This document shows, piece after piece, positions 1 to 13,500 of a stretch of 64,000 nt of DNA. Source of the DNA: Halichondria panicea (lineage: Eukaryota; Porifera; Demospongiae; Suberitida; Halichondriidae). Below the pieces are notes generated by a model, which was not told the DNA's origin, did no database searches, and saw only the letters and a list, made by a program, of their open reading frames with translations. A program made the translations under genes and the position numbers. The stretch covers positions 1,433,001 through 1,497,000 of the forward strand of contig NC_087387.1 of NCBI RefSeq assembly GCF_963675165.1, in the 5' to 3' direction. How positions within the stretch are numbered: the stretch's first letter is position 1; each line of letters begins with the position of its first letter.

Positions 1-786
1 AGCACATGCACATACGTAGTTCAGAGCTGAGAGGTCCAGCAAACTTTGATAGAGGCCACGATTATCGGAGTACAAGTAAACTTGAGAGATGTAACCACAC
101 GACATGACTACAGATGTAGCTACGTAGAGCTAACACGAACAGCTGCCTCCACTCACACACTACACAAGTTACACACACACACACACTAGCTATACTCTCC
201 TAATACTGGCTACAGTAGCACCTAGGTCATTCCCACTAACTGTCACTATGGGTAACAGCATCATCTCGCACGTTCAAAAGCAGCCCAACCTATTAACACA
301 TACTTGAATATTTCACAGCGATTACGATGCGTGCATACAACAAAACATGCGACACATTTAACACTTGACATACTGTAAGCTCACTGTGTGTGAATTACTG
401 TTTTCACCTTCCATATTAACAAATTTGCACTGCTTAGCATTCGTTAAATTTATGTTAACGGACATTCAACAATTCATTGAAAAGGATCGCAAACAATTAA
501 ACAAACTACATGAGTTGGGATACATGATACCGTATAGCGGGTATATTTCGACGGTATAAATGTTTGTGGTTTTCGCGGATTAAGCACGTACCGCGAACAT
601 TTATACCCTCGAATTTACTATCGCATGCATGCATGCATGCTGCAAAAGGCTGCTATTCCGCGAAAATGAAATCTGCGAAAACCTTTCTAAAGGCATATCC
701 GCGAAAATTTATACCCTCAAAATAATATACCCGCTATACGGTAGTTACATGGCTGCTTGTAGATGCATGTACAAGGCGTAACTCAC
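1..786. other. CLASP intron, no exon seen
   Basis: No coding segment resembling the next CLASP exons was recognised. The stretch holds a TACCGTATAGCGGGTA-ended inverted-repeat element at 528-743 and short CA-rich sequence near 170-185. Confidence 0.6.
528..743. mobile_element. MITE, TACCGTATAGCGGGTA family, type 1
   Basis: Perfect 20-bp terminal inverted repeats (TACCGTATAGCGGGTATATT and its complement) bound 216 bp with no coding capacity. The interior carries GCATGCATGCATGC and TTCGCGGATT/CCGCGAAAA blocks shared with the copies at 35064, 53343 and 58264. Ends suggest a TA target duplication, so Tc1/mariner-like mobilisation is possible but unproven. Confidence 0.8.
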
Positions 787-3700
787 GGTGACAGGCTGTG
801 TGTATCTGGCGTAGGGGTTGACGGACACTTCACTGGAGATGGAATATGAGCTCCTCTCAGAAGAAACACTGCCGGCATCTTCATCGTCGTCACGATCTTT
901 GTTGCCTTTGCCATAGCCCTGAACACATGCAGTTTACAGACGAGTAATAAATAAGTCATAATAACTCAATGCTCAACTGTTTAATTAATGTGTTGCAAAG
1001 ATTCTGAAAACTCTGTAGAATCTTTCTAGAAAAAGTCCTTAAAATTTCTTTCAATTCAATTTCGGTACATGTTATGGCTACTCACGTATAGCTTCATCAT
1101 GTCCTCCGTAGTGAGGCTATCTCCGAGTTTCTGTTTCCCTGACGATGAGTTGGTCACGCCCCTTAAGCCAGTGGGACTGGTATCTCGACTGAGGAAGAGA
1201 CGTGAATATAAGATTACGAAATGTAACTGGCTGAAATCAATTAGAAACCAGAAACCAAATTACATGTAGTACCGCATATCGGGTTTCGAAAGCGAGGTTC
1301 TTTCGATTGCAAACTTCGAGTTTTTGCATACAAAAGACATGCATGCAAGAGTGAGCATGCGCATACATAAAACTCACAATACAGTTAGAAACGCAATACG
1401 GCTTGTACAGTACTAGTGTCATTTGCAAATATTAACTACGCGTTCGAAACCCAATATACTAGCTGTCTATACTTCATACCCCTGAGGCAAACCAGGTGCT
1501 CACCTGACAGCAGGACTGGGCTGACAGCTGCGTGAGAGACGACCAGAACGTGAGGCGGGTCTCTTCAGGTCATGACCTGAGGATCTCTTCTCCAGGCCGC
1601 CCCGCACACCAGTGCGAGAGGCTGGACGAACGTTAGACCTGTGAACCTAGAGGGAGGGGCAGGGGAACAGAGATTGTAAGATAGGTAATCGACTGATAAT
1701 ATTGATTGGGAACTGCTCCAACATGTACAGTACTGTGTATTGGTGCCTACAGTATTACTTCTCCACAAAATCCATCAAGGTACATGTGTTAGGGGGATGT
1801 GCCCAGAGTTATCTAAGTGGTGGCTTTTTTCAATCCTCCATCTCACAAAATAATGTGCGCTTTTTTATAGCCTAACATGTGGTCAGCTAGGCCTAAAGCT
1901 TGGTTTAGTGCCGACCACAGTGTGGGCCTCTGAGGTACAAGTTTCTTACTGCATGCACTAAGAGCTTTGTCCAACTTGGACAGGATTGTACAGCGGCCCA
2001 GTGTATACCTGTACATGTATACATGGCACATGACACAAAAAACCAATTAAAAAACTTCCTATAAATTTATTTACCAAATTTCTTCCGACTACAGTGTGTG
2101 TGTTCACCTCTGTCCTGCTGGGTGGGCGTGGTATGGGGGAGGTGCTAGTACCATCCTTGTCAATCATGTTCTCCATGCTACTAGCACTACGCAGGACCTT
2201 ACTCGACTCCGCCCTCCGAGGGGAGCGGATAGTCGGCCGAATGAGACGAACGGAGGGGACATGTGAGGCTGTGGGGGGTGAGGTGGGGCGATGAAACACT
2301 TCTGGGGGATGGGGGAGAAAGAAAATTGAAATCGAAGCATGTTAAAAATTGTTTAACTGACCTTCTGAAGCTGCATGGGCGAGTGGTTTCTTCTTTGGTC
2401 TAGGGAGGGACCTATATTGAGGAGGGGGGGGGGTGAACGCATGATCAGTTAGCTACCGTATAGCCGGTAATTTTCGTGGGGGCAAAATATTCGTGACGTG
2501 GTTGAAGCTCTGACCACGAATATTTTACCCACGAATGAAGCGACCTTGCCTACCTTTACCTGCAGTGCAAGCAGCAACCACGAAAATATTATCCACGAAG
2601 TGACTAAATATTGCTCAACCACGAATGTTTCGAAAATTCCCCGCTATACGGTACATGTATATCACTGTCACACGACTACCCACATGACTAGCTAGAGTAC
2701 ATGATCACACGACTCACATGGAGGAGTACTTAGTGCCGGAGGGTGGGAGAGTGATGCTCCGCCCACCATCACCCTTGGCATCGTTGATGTGCTTCTGTAG
2801 CTGGGGGTCAAAAGAGTCCAACATTCTACTCGCGTTGTTCGGGAGATGAGTGTTGTACAGCCAGAATGCCCTGGGGATACACGCACAATAAGTGAGTGAA
2901 GATAAACTAACAAGTTTCCCTCCTCTAGAGGGCGAAACTTTATGACCCCCCACACACAAATTCTCCCACTTAGAGGAAAAAGCAATACAGGTCAGCAACA
3001 CTGTCAGTGGAGTGGTGGTCATGAGAGTTGATTCCAGCACGCTCTATACAGTACATGTATGGAGGTACAATGCACAATCATGTACATGACTTCAGACTAG
3101 TTCAATGCCGTAGAGATTGTGACACAAGCAAAACCTGTTTTTTAATACTTACATGTATATACATGTACGTGCATAAAACTGACTGCGTGCACATGTACAG
3201 TACAATGTTATCCCTACAGCTACTGTAACACTGCACTCACACACACCACCCTCTCTCTACACTTATCACACCCTCCTCCCTCTCTCTCTACACTTATCAC
3301 ACACACCACCCACACACCACCCTCTCTCTACACATATCACACACACCACCCACACACCACCCTCTCTCTACACATATCACACACACCACCCAGACACCAC
3401 CCTCTCTCTACACTTATCACACACACCACCCTCTCTCTACACTTACTGTCTTGAGTTCTTCCTTGTGATAGAGTCTTGGTCCAACAGCCCCTTCTTTAGC
3501 ATGGACTCCACAATAGGTATGCCCTTCCTCTCCAGTACAGCTGTGCTCCACCAAGAGAGGATGAGCCCAAACACCTCAGAGCAGTGCCTGGGGGGAGGGG
3601 GGTGGGGGAGGGGGTGTGATCATCATAATTATGCACACTAACTGTAGTACATATAATTATGTGTAGCCATCAACAGTATGCAGGCTTGTTGAGTTATGCG

Positions 3701-6700
3701 GAAAATGATGTAACTACGTGGAGGACTACAAGATGAGTACATGCATGTACATGGGGGACCACGAGATGAGCACATGCATGTACATGGGGGACCGCGAGAT
3801 TACATGCATGCACACGGGGGACCACGAGATTACATGCATGTACATGGGGGACCACGAGATTACATGCATGTACACGGGGGACCACGAGATTACATGCATG
3901 TACATGGGGGACCACGAGATTACATGCATGTACATGGGGGACCACGAGATTACATGCATGTACATGAGGGACCACGAGATGAGCACATGCATGTACATGG
4001 GGGACCACGAGATTACATGCATGTACATGGGGGACCACGAGATTACATGCATGTACATGAGGGACCACGAGATTACATGCATGTACATGGGGGACCACGA
4101 GATGAGCACATGCATGTACATGGGGGACCACGAGATTACATGCATGTACATGGGGGACCACAAGATTACATGCATGTACATGGGGGACCACAAGATTACA
4201 TGCATGTACATGGGGGACCACAAGATTACATGCATGTACATGGGGGACCACGAGATGAGTACATGCATGTACATGGGGGACCACGAGATTACATGCATGT
4301 ACATGGGGGACCACAAGATTACATGCATGTACATGGGGGACCACGAGATGAGTACATGCATGTACATGGGGGACCACAAGATGAGTACATGCATGTACAT
4401 GGGGGACCACGAGATAAGTACATGCATGTACATGGGGGACCACGAGATAAGTACATGCATGTACATGGAGGACCACGAGATAAGTACATGCATGTACATG
4501 GGGGACCACGAGATGAGTACATGCATGTGACTACGCGGGGGACCACGAGAGGACACTGCTCGGGCCTCTATATTTCCCCATATGCGTGTGTGATTTTACA
4601 GGTCTGTGTCAAGTACGTGCAGGAAGGGGCTCCAAACAAAGTCTGGTACGTAGCAGTCACCTTCTAATGACGGGAGACTTGGAGGCGAGTCCAATGGTGG
4701 AGAGAGGGTTGAGGAGCCGGTAGTTGGGTGAGTACTGTGTGTGTGTGTGTGTGTGTGGGCGTGAAGTGATGGAATGCCAGCTGCTCTAGGAGTGAATACG
4801 AGACGAACATTACTGTTGAGAGTGTGTGGACACAAACAACACCCTAGCTCAGCATACATCACAGGGGCACATCATCAATTGACATCCGAACGATTTCATA
4901 ATTATTATCACTCCGACAACAGACAGACTTAATGAGCATCAGGTGACTATTTTACATGTACAGGCAATGTTGATTGATATGTGTACATACACCTTCACAC
5001 TCCACACACCACACACACTCCACACACTAGCTCACCTTGACGATCATCTTGAGGCAGACCTCAGCAGAGGAGGCCATGACTTTTGCTGAGTTAGAGAGCA
5101 AGGCAATGAGTTGAGGGAGCATGAGTTCAGCAAAGAAAGAGAACTCTGACGTGAAGAGAGTGGCCATCAGACTCAGAGTGATGGACGCCTCTCGCACCAC
5201 TTGAGAGCGGAGGTCCTTCAACTGTGTGTGTGTGGTGTGTGTGGTGTGTGTGTGGTGTGTGTGTGTGTCAGGTGGCGGTTAAACGCATGTAAATGTATAA
5301 ATGGTGTAAATTCAAAATTTCAAAATTTCAAACTAAATCCACATCGAAAGTGAAAGGGTTAATAGAAGACATACTGTACATGTGGGTAAATACGTACGAT
5401 TGTGTCGGTACTCAGTACTTCTCTATAGGAGCTGCATGTGTGACAAGGTGTGCATGAAATAGACTCACCGACAGTACCATAGCTTCATCCATGGACCTGA
5501 TTAAAGACAGGATGTGGGTGTGGTCACTCGTCTCGTTCTTAACAACAGTCCGTAACTGCTTCAACTGCATTGAATAGACAATTAAAACAAAGCAAACATG
5601 ATACCATGTGCCATATTCCCGGGAAGTCAATGACAACTGTTGGCTAGGTTTCAAAAGATCGTAACTAGCCGTAAGCAAGTATACAGTAGTGTACAAACAT
5701 GTACTTCTATAGTGTGCTTACAAACTAATTGGCAAGACAACAATTAATGCTGTCAGTGAGGTATATACAATTTAATATGTAATTATACAGTACATGTATA
5801 ATTTGTCTAGTGCATGCAAACCTGTACAGTACATTTTCATTTATAATCAGTGCAAGGAACTTAATTATATACAGTCTGTGGAATGTGACGAACACGATGT
5901 CCAGTATTCGGCAGCACTAGCTACATTGTACAACATACATGTACGTATGTTGCACACGATGGCTAACTCACTGCGGTGATTCTTGTCTCCCAAGGCTTGC
6001 GTGTGTCGATCAATGTCGCTGTGATGGCCGCCGCGGCTTTCTCCACATCGTGAAGTGTGAACAGCTGTGTGTGTGTGTGTGTGTGTGGAGTGAGAACACT
6101 TTGTATCAAGGCTGGATACAAGTGCAGGGTAAAAATAGTACATGTACATTCGGGAATACTACTTCACATATTATCAGGTACAGGGTAATTGGTTTTTGTT
6201 GATACAAATGTTCGTACAGATATGTACATGTAGATCACCCAGTTGTTAACAGGCCACATTTTCATACAGCTCAAAAGTGATGAGATGTAATATGTATGCA
6301 CAGTCATGTCTAAACAGCAGTGCACGTGGCTTAATGAGCCAGTACCCTTGAGGGGATGTATACATGTCATGTGACACTCACATTCATGCTGGGAGCGTCC
6401 TCAAAGCTCTTGGTGAAGTCCTCCTCACTGACTGCCCCGCTGCCTCCCTTACTGGCAGCTGTGGGGGGTGGTCTGGACCGACCCCCTGTAGAGTGGGTGG
6501 AGCCTAATGTCCGGGCACTAACGTTGCTGCTACCAGCCGAGTTCAGTGAGGCACGGTCGTCATCAACATCTACATCCTGACCACATCAAAGGTTGTGTGT
6601 GCATGTAGGTGTGACCACATCAAAGGGTGATCGTTACCACATCAAACTGTGTATTGTGTATGAACATTGCATTGTATTGTGTGTAATATACATACATTTA

Positions 6701-9339
6701 CACTTAGCTGGTGGGCGTGGCTCGGCCAACCGTTCTGACGGGTGGCCGGGGGGACACGTTTATATATGATTTGTACTACTGCGTTATGCAGGTCTGTAAG
6801 CATCATGAATAAAATTAAAAGCCGCATGTCCGGTTATGAATATCAATATTTGAGTCATGAATAACGTTATGTGAAATACTGAATCTGATTGGGCTGCACT
6901 GAGAAGTGCAGCAGTACAAATCCTATATAAGCATGTCCCCGGCCACCCGTCAGAACGGATGGCCTGGCCACGCCCACCAGCTAATTCACACTGTGCATCT
7001 GTATGTGTTATGCGTTGATGCAATTGATGGTATTTGAGCGTACAATTAGACACATAATGCTAGTAATTAGAAGAACAAAAGCAAGCTTGTATAGCTCGTC
7101 CATATACAGTCCACGTAAGCACACTTGCACACACCACACGCAGGCATGATTGTTAGTCCACACCCATACAATAAACAACACTTTTACTTCCATACAAGAG
7201 CCACAAAACCTCACATATCAAAACCAACACATCAGCACATCCTGCCTCACTATATAGATTCAGAATCTACGTCCTTACTTTCTACGCCCTTACTTTGCAT
7301 TTGTACGTATAATTATAAGTACTGTTACAATAACAGCATAATTATAGCTGGTATTTTCTGGGAATAAATTATTCGTGGTTGAAGCTCTGACCACGAATAT
7401 TTTACCCACAAATGAACGACCTTGCCTACCTTTACCACCTTTACTGCAGTGCAAGCAGCAACCACGAAAATAATATCCACAAAGTGACTAAAATATTGCT
7501 CAACCACGAATATTTTGCCACCCGAAAATTACCTGCTATTACGTTATAAATTATGGTTGCCATGGTCACTTACAAGTGCATGTACGCCAGTTTCAGTGGT
7601 TTCAGTGGAACCAGTAGTTGCATCAACTGCGTCAAATCGAGCAGTGAGTTGACTCATTCTTGACGAAGGTAGATTTCTTCGGGAGAGATCGATTCGCACT
7701 TTGACCCCCACATGACGGTATATGTCAACGAGTGTTTCCATGGCACAGGAGCGGACTTGAGAGTTGGCATCACTTAGGAGATTACATATCTCTGACATGT
7801 GCCGACTCACTGAGATTTGTCCGGAACCAAAGCTGTGTGTGGGGTGATGTGTGTGTGTATGTGTGTGGTCTGTGATGTGTGATGTGTGTGTGGTGTGCGT
7901 GGAATGACAGTGTTCGGAATGTACATGTAAGATCAATTGATTACAATGTACATGTTCATAAACAAGAAATAACATAAGATACACATTCTTTTGAAGTAAT
8001 TATGGCATAAAGTAAATTCTGTTCAAATATCAAATACCTTCACATTCAAACATTGGTCATTCTGATTACCACACAACCCCACCCCCTCCACACACACACG
8101 TGCACGCGCTGTGGTTGGCTAAGTTATAATTATACAAAGCTTTGAAAAGGTTGCATGGACAAGCTACAGCTAGGTCTTCATAATTGCAAATGTGAAAATT
8201 AATGTGATAAAAATAATTACTCACTAGTTGAGTGTCCTAGACACACAGAGGAGGCCCTGTTCCTTCACTCTCCAGTTCTTGTGCACCAGACACGTCTCCA
8301 TGAGCTTGTCCAGAAATCCCTGAGGCGCTGACACCACGTCCATCTGGATCTGCTGAATCAGCGTCTGAGCCTGCTCTCGCACTTGCTCTTTGGCGTCCCC
8401 GAGTTTCTCACGAAGATGAGGGAAGACTGTGTGTGTGTGGGGGGGGGGGGAGGGGGGAGGGGGAAGGGGTTGGTTTGGCTAGCTATCATTATTTTAAGAT
8501 CTATAATTATCCATAAATTCAGTAGACTTGAAAAACAAATCAACTCCAGAGGTTACCAAATAATTATTTGTGAGACAGGCCAAAAGCCGTTCGTTTTAGA
8601 GGGTGCACAGTGAGTGTACATGTGTACAACCCAGTGGAAGTGAAGGCATGTATCAATGGGTGCAATTCTTTCCTGGACACCTTACACACTTCATACAATG
8701 CAACTAATCTAGGAAGTTATAGATCATAACAAACAAAGCAAGGGTTTCACAATAATCGTTGCATTGCAAATCTATACATGTATAGTATCGACCCCCAACC
8801 AAGCTTGTACTTACTTGTCGGAATGTGTTGCTTAAAGGAGCCCTTCGTCTTACTAGCTATCAAAGTAAATATTTCCATAGAACTTCCAGAAACCTGCGTG
8901 TGTGTGTGTGCGGGGTGGGGGTGGGGGTGTGGCTTTTCAAATTAGTACTGCGAGTGAAATATCTCATCGCACCGTTTGAGAGGTGTAAAGTTACGAATTA
9001 TTATTTATATTTTAATTGTAGGATTGCAAAAAAAACCAGCTTCGTGAATATGAGCTTAGTTAAACCCAACTATATCATATCTAATGTCTATATAAAGTTG
9101 TACGAGATTGAGAGTTTATCATTACAAATAGCCTCACAAGCAAATCACATAATTCTTATAGGCACCTTGAAGTTAGAGCTTCCCATCCAGACAGCTAGTC
9201 CACTAACAAGACGGTCTAACTCCTGGAACTCTTCTATGCCTTGATCATTGTTTTTGAAGAAATCTGTCAGGTCATCGGCAACCTGAAGTCTCTTGTGTGT
9301 GTCCGTCTGTGTCACTCCCGCTAATAGCTTGGCTTCCAT
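787..9339 (-). CDS. CLASP: CLIP-associating protein (CLASP), 5' two-thirds, partial at left edge
   Basis: Microtubule plus-end protein of the CLASP family; it stabilises microtubules through TOG domains and is carried by EB1. Sixteen exons, all in consistent phase, give about 758 residues: 9339-9166, 8893-8815, 8426-8225, 7832-7574, 6576-6382, 6064-5972, 5564-5469, 5221-5036, 4734-4661, 3587-3447, 2870-2718, 2411-2362, 2301-2108, 1646-1504, 1188-1086, 918-787. Exons 1-4 form TOG1 (ends with SQVRSCAMETLVDIYRHVG), exons 6-11 TOG2 (KDLRSQVVREA, NSAKVMAS). Exon 13 holds SPIPRPPSR, an SxIP EB1-binding motif, followed by a Ser/Arg-rich stretch (SRDTSPT). The last visible exon matches the segment just before TOG3, so the rest (TOG3, C-terminal domain) lies beyond position 1. 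The ATG at 9339 starts directly at the TOG1 helix, as in short CLASP isoforms. Family assignment is firm; exon edges are hand-read. Confidence 0.93.
2454..2653. mobile_element. MITE, TACCGTATAGC family, type 2
   Basis: Starts TACCGTATAGCCGGTAATTT and ends with the imperfect complement CCCCGCTATACGGTA. The interior (GGTTGAAGCTCTGACCACGA and GACCTTGCCTACC) is shared with the copy at 7358. Lies in a CLASP intron. Confidence 0.75.
3240..3446. repeat. CACACCACC / CTCTCTCTACAC tandem repeat
   Basis: Repeated blocks of CCCTCTCTCTACAC(T/A)TATCACACACACCACC lie just downstream of a CLASP splice donor. Simple intronic tandem repeat. Confidence 0.8.
3720..4545. repeat. Minisatellite, 30- and 33-bp units, in a CLASP intron
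   Basis: About 26 head-to-tail units of two lengths, 30 bp (GATTACATGCATGTACATGG followed by GGGACCACGA) and 33 bp with an extra GAGT/GAGC triplet. Units share TGCATGTACATGGGGGACCACGA. Because unit lengths are multiples of three and contain no stops, several frames on both strands stay open for 75-308 codons. These are not taken as genes, because the array lies between two phased CLASP exons (4661 and 3587). Confidence 0.9.
6706..6982. mobile_element. Long-TIR MITE (AGCTGGTGGGCGTGGC ends)
   Basis: Terminal inverted repeats of roughly 75 bp begin AGCTGGTGGGCGTGGC and include CCGTTCTGACGGGTGGCCGG on both arms. No coding capacity. The flanks TTTACAC and TTCACAC next to TTAGCTGG/CCAGCTAA could be a 7-bp target duplication with one mismatch. 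Lies in a CLASP intron. Confidence 0.8.
7358..7550. mobile_element. Degenerate MITE, same interior as the 2454 copy
   Basis: Shares GGTTGAAGCTCTGACCACGA, GACCTTGCCTACC and GCAAGCAGCAACCACGAAAA with the 2454-2653 element in the same order. Its terminal repeats are eroded (CCTGCTATTACG at the right end), which suggests an older insertion. Confidence 0.65.
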
Positions 9340-9832
9340 GGCTGCAAAAGCGGTGACAATCTATAACTAGCTGTATAGCAACAGGCAACCTTCAAATCTT
9401 GTGTTGAATATTGGCACTGGTAAAGATTTCCATCACCGCAAATCACTATTGGACGGATTTTAAAATCTATTATTGGTTCATGGTAAGGATTGCCATCACT
9501 ACAAATCACTATTAGACGCTTGGAAGGGAAGACCCCTCTGTCTCGATTCCAGGCCGCATTTTTACTCGGCCTGGGATCGAGGCTAACCCCCCCTCCGACG
9601 CGACGATCAAGCCCCACCCCTCTTTACTTGTAAAGTATCTATAGCTAGCTCTGTCTCATGGACAGCAAGCTTGTTTTCCATGCATATAACTGGTAAGTTG
9701 CTCTTGCAAAGCTAGTATTTGAGCCCACAATTCTGACAGCACATTAATAATCTGAAAATAATCGAGCAACGAAATCATAGGAACACACATGGCAATGAAC
9801 AGGATCAGGAGTGCTAGAAACATCTACACAAG
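9340..9832. other. Intergenic, CLASP 5' / phafin 3'
   Basis: No gene seen. Contains a direct duplication: CCATCACCGCAAATCACTAT near 9431 recurs as CCATCACTACAAATCACTAT near 9492. Also holds a dispersed hairpin at 9542-9585. CLASP promoter elements and the phafin 3' UTR must lie here but no convincing signals were found. Confidence 0.5.
9542..9585. repeat. Dispersed short hairpin (CTCGATTCCAGGCCG)
   Basis: CTCGATTCCAGGCCG, a short AT loop, then CGGCCTGGGATCGAGGCTA. One of five relatives in this window (15580, 41617, 43000, 45805). Confidence 0.75.
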
Positions 9833-10432
9833 TCAGTCTTGGGGCGTGATAGGTTTAAACTTATTTCTTCTTCGTCCACTACGTCTGCCGGCAGCGTTAA
9901 CACTCGGTGAGTAGTCTCCTCTTTCCTTTATAGCCTCTCCACTTTCACTTACTCCTACGTTTTCAGTTTCATTATTAGATACGGTGATTGAAACAGATTC
10001 TTGAACAGTTTGTTGAGCTTTGATTGGTTCCCCATCAACATCGTCATGAGCTTCACTCTTCACACTATCACCAGGTCCACCCTCCACATTGTCACCAGGT
10101 CCACCCTCCACACCGTCACCAGCTCCACTCTCCACTCCCTCACCAGGTCCACCCTCCACTCCCTCACCAGCTCCACCCTCCACGCCGTCACGATATTCAT
10201 TCACCACAATTTTTGGAGGCTGATCAACCCCAAGAGCCGCAGTTTCATCATCTATGGTAGCAACAGAGTCTTCAGGTGCTTTTGTATCTTCAAGAGGTCT
10301 ATATAAATGAAAGCAACACCACATATCAATTTGTATAAGACTACATACAAGCAAAGATAGGGGGAACCAAGAGTCATGCGAATGTACATTGAAGTCTGCA
10401 CTCCCCCCCCCCATTATCACACACGCACGCAT

Positions 10433-10511
<79 letters not shown>

Positions 10512-13500
10512 TCACTTGAACTTGTTCTTTCTCCGAGTTTTCTTGTTGTTAGGTGAATCATCAGATTGTCCATCGGTCTTGGTTTCCTCGTCAACAGCTG
10601 GTTCTTGTTGCTCCTTCAATTTCTGTTTCATCTGCTTCTTCTTGCGGGGAGGAGGTGTGGGTTGTGCCTCATCTTCTTCGTCTGCAATCTGATTGGACGC
10701 CTTTAGCTCAAGGGTGGGGCTAGATTCGGTACTGGGCGACTTTAATGATCGTCTAGCAACAGGAACTGGGGGTGTGGTATCCCCTTTAAGATTCTGTCTG
10801 GCTTTTGGAACAGGCCTTTGCACTTCAGTATTCTCCATGCTGGTTGGCGAAGGGGTTTTTTGTTGGGCCTCCTGTAATTAAATTTATTAATTTGTCACAC
10901 TTTGTTTGTGCAAAGAGAACGGAGCAGTTGGGATAAATGAAAAAGTTATGCAGTGGGTGAATGTAAGGGCAATACTGTTATGAGATGCTTCAATTAGCGA
11001 GTGCAAAACAATCCAAGATGTGATATTTTAATTTTGGTTTAAAGTATGGCCAGTAGGAAACAATTATGATCTAACTATTAAGATAATGCTACAGCGAGTT
11101 AATCTCTGACAAAAGTATGGCTATAAATTATCAGTATATCAATGAAAGTCAGTGTTACAAATAGATCACCTGCTCATTCCCAGAGTCATCTGAGTCCTCA
11201 GTGTCTGTTGAGGTGTCCACACCGTCAGGGGAATCCCCCTCCTTCTCTTTAGGAGGTGTAGTGATAGTGCGCAGGGCGTCCGAGACAATCTGGGCAGCCA
11301 CAGTTGGAGGTGGTGGTCGAGCAGGGGCGCTCTTGATGAATGTGTACTTATTAGTGCTGCTCCCCACAGAGTTGGCTGTATGGTCAGGTGTGTGTGAAAA
11401 GAGAAGAGGGATGGTACCAGAGGTCCGACATGCGTGCACGAATCACTACAAGTGCTAGTGCATTTGGCCTGCATGTTATCACATGACATGACCGCAATGA
11501 CATCAATGCACTGAACTTGTAGTGATTCGTGCACGCATGTCAGACCTCCTCTGGGATGATACTGAATACTACGACACCAAGTTTGTGGTATTCAAGCGTG
11601 AATTTTGCGAGAGTTAAACATCATGTAAGAGACTAATGATGCATGAAAGGTGTATTACAAAGAAGCCATAGGACAGTAGGTAGTTGTATACTTGAATACA
11701 TACCTCTAGTGTGCACGGCTGTCATTTCCTTGAAGCACTCTCTACACGTCCTCTCCAGTTTCCCTCCTCCCTCTCCGCCCCCAGAGACCACACTCCCTTC
11801 TCCGGTGACGAGGGACACACGATGAGGGGAACAAGACGTGCACACAACACGCCCACACCGACGACAATGGTGCTTCCGTTGAAACGCCGAGAATTTGGTA
11901 GAGCAGATCATACACTCTTTAGACATAGAGTCTGGTACCCATACTGGGCGTGTGATCACCTGCTGCTGGCTGTCCGACACTGCGTGGGTGGGTGTGAGGA
12001 GTGAGGGGTGTGTGGGGTGTGGGTGGAGGAGGTACATGTATATATGGAAACCTTCAACAGAGAGTGATCATTCAAGGGTTTAAAGAATGCATCTAGGCAT
12101 GTAATTGTTTAACACTGAAGTTGAATGTACATGTACGTACATTTTATTGTATAAGAATAATAAACAAGTTATGATAATAATGATTAATATAGATGACTCA
12201 CAAGTCTTTGCAACCCTTGATATGTGCTTCTGAAGATTGGCTATCCAGTTGGCTTTGTCAGCAGCAGATTGTCCGAATACATGAAATGATTTGTTGGCAT
12301 GACTGATTTGAAAGGCATTAGCCACATCTGTGCAAGGGAGGAGACAAACGACCAAACAAGGACGTGTGTTATTAGCAGTGTAAACACAGATCATACAAGT
12401 TCTGGGAGTATTTACAGCCTATAATACACTAAGTGAATTCTTTGAAGTCTTTTGCTACCCATTCTATTTTTTAACAGCTTTTTCGATTACATACTGTGGC
12501 CATGATTGGTTGTAGTGTCCCAAATCCCAGGGATGAGGGACACTGTAATTGGTATAACTGGCAGCTTAGATAGTAAGGAGCGGCTTTTAGGCACACACAA
12601 AAGCAACTAATAATGTTAGCATAAAATTTAATTACCACAAGTAAACAAACAAAAGCATTAATGGTTGCTCTGTGCAATATAATTGTATGGAAACCAATCC
12701 ACACACTACATGTAATTACGTAAAAGGCTTACAACTACTATTTGTATTTTTTAACCTACATGTATTTTGTACTCTACCACAGTAGTCGGTTAATATAATT
12801 ATAACACCCGCTACTTCCAATGCACACTGTACATACACCACCATCTGATACTATAATTAGGTCAACACCACCAGCACAGTAAGCTACACACGATCTGAAC
12901 CACCAGCACAGTAAAGGTACACACGATCTGAACCACCAGCACAGTAAAGCTACACACGATCTGAACCACCAGCACAGTAAAGGTACACACGATCTGAACC
13001 ACCAGCACAGTAAAGCTACACACGATCTGAACCACCAGCACAGTAAAGGTACACACGATCTGAACCACCAGCACAGTAAAGCTACACACGATCTGAACCA
13101 CCAGCACAGTAAAGCTACACCACCAGCACAGTAAGCTACACACGATCTGAACCACCAGCACAGTAAAGCTACACCACCAGCACAGTAAGCTACACACGAT
13201 CTGAACCACCAGCACAGTAAGCTACACCACCAGCACAGTAAAGCTACACACGATCTGAACCACCAGCACAGTAAGCTACACCACCAGCACAGTAAAGCTA
13301 CACACGATCTGAACCACCAGCACAGTAAAGCTACACACGATCTGAACCACCAGCACAGTAAAGGTACACACGATCTGAACCACCAGCACAGTAAAGGTAC
13401 ACACGATCTGAACCACCAGCACAGTAAAGCTACACACGATCTGAACCACCAGCACAGTAAAGCTACACACGATCTGAACCACCAGCACAGTAAAGGTACA

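Noticed and set aside
3694-4667. Five overlapping long open frames on both strands (75-308 codons)
   Set aside because: All are translations of the 30/33-bp minisatellite in a CLASP intron; open frames result from unit length and lack of stops.
8825-9244. 139-codon plus-strand frame
   Set aside because: Antisense across CLASP exons 1-2 and their intron; no recognisable protein features.
10001-10306. Plus-strand open frames rich in Ser/Thr/His
   Set aside because: Antisense shadow of the GxGVEGGPG repeat in phafin exon 8.
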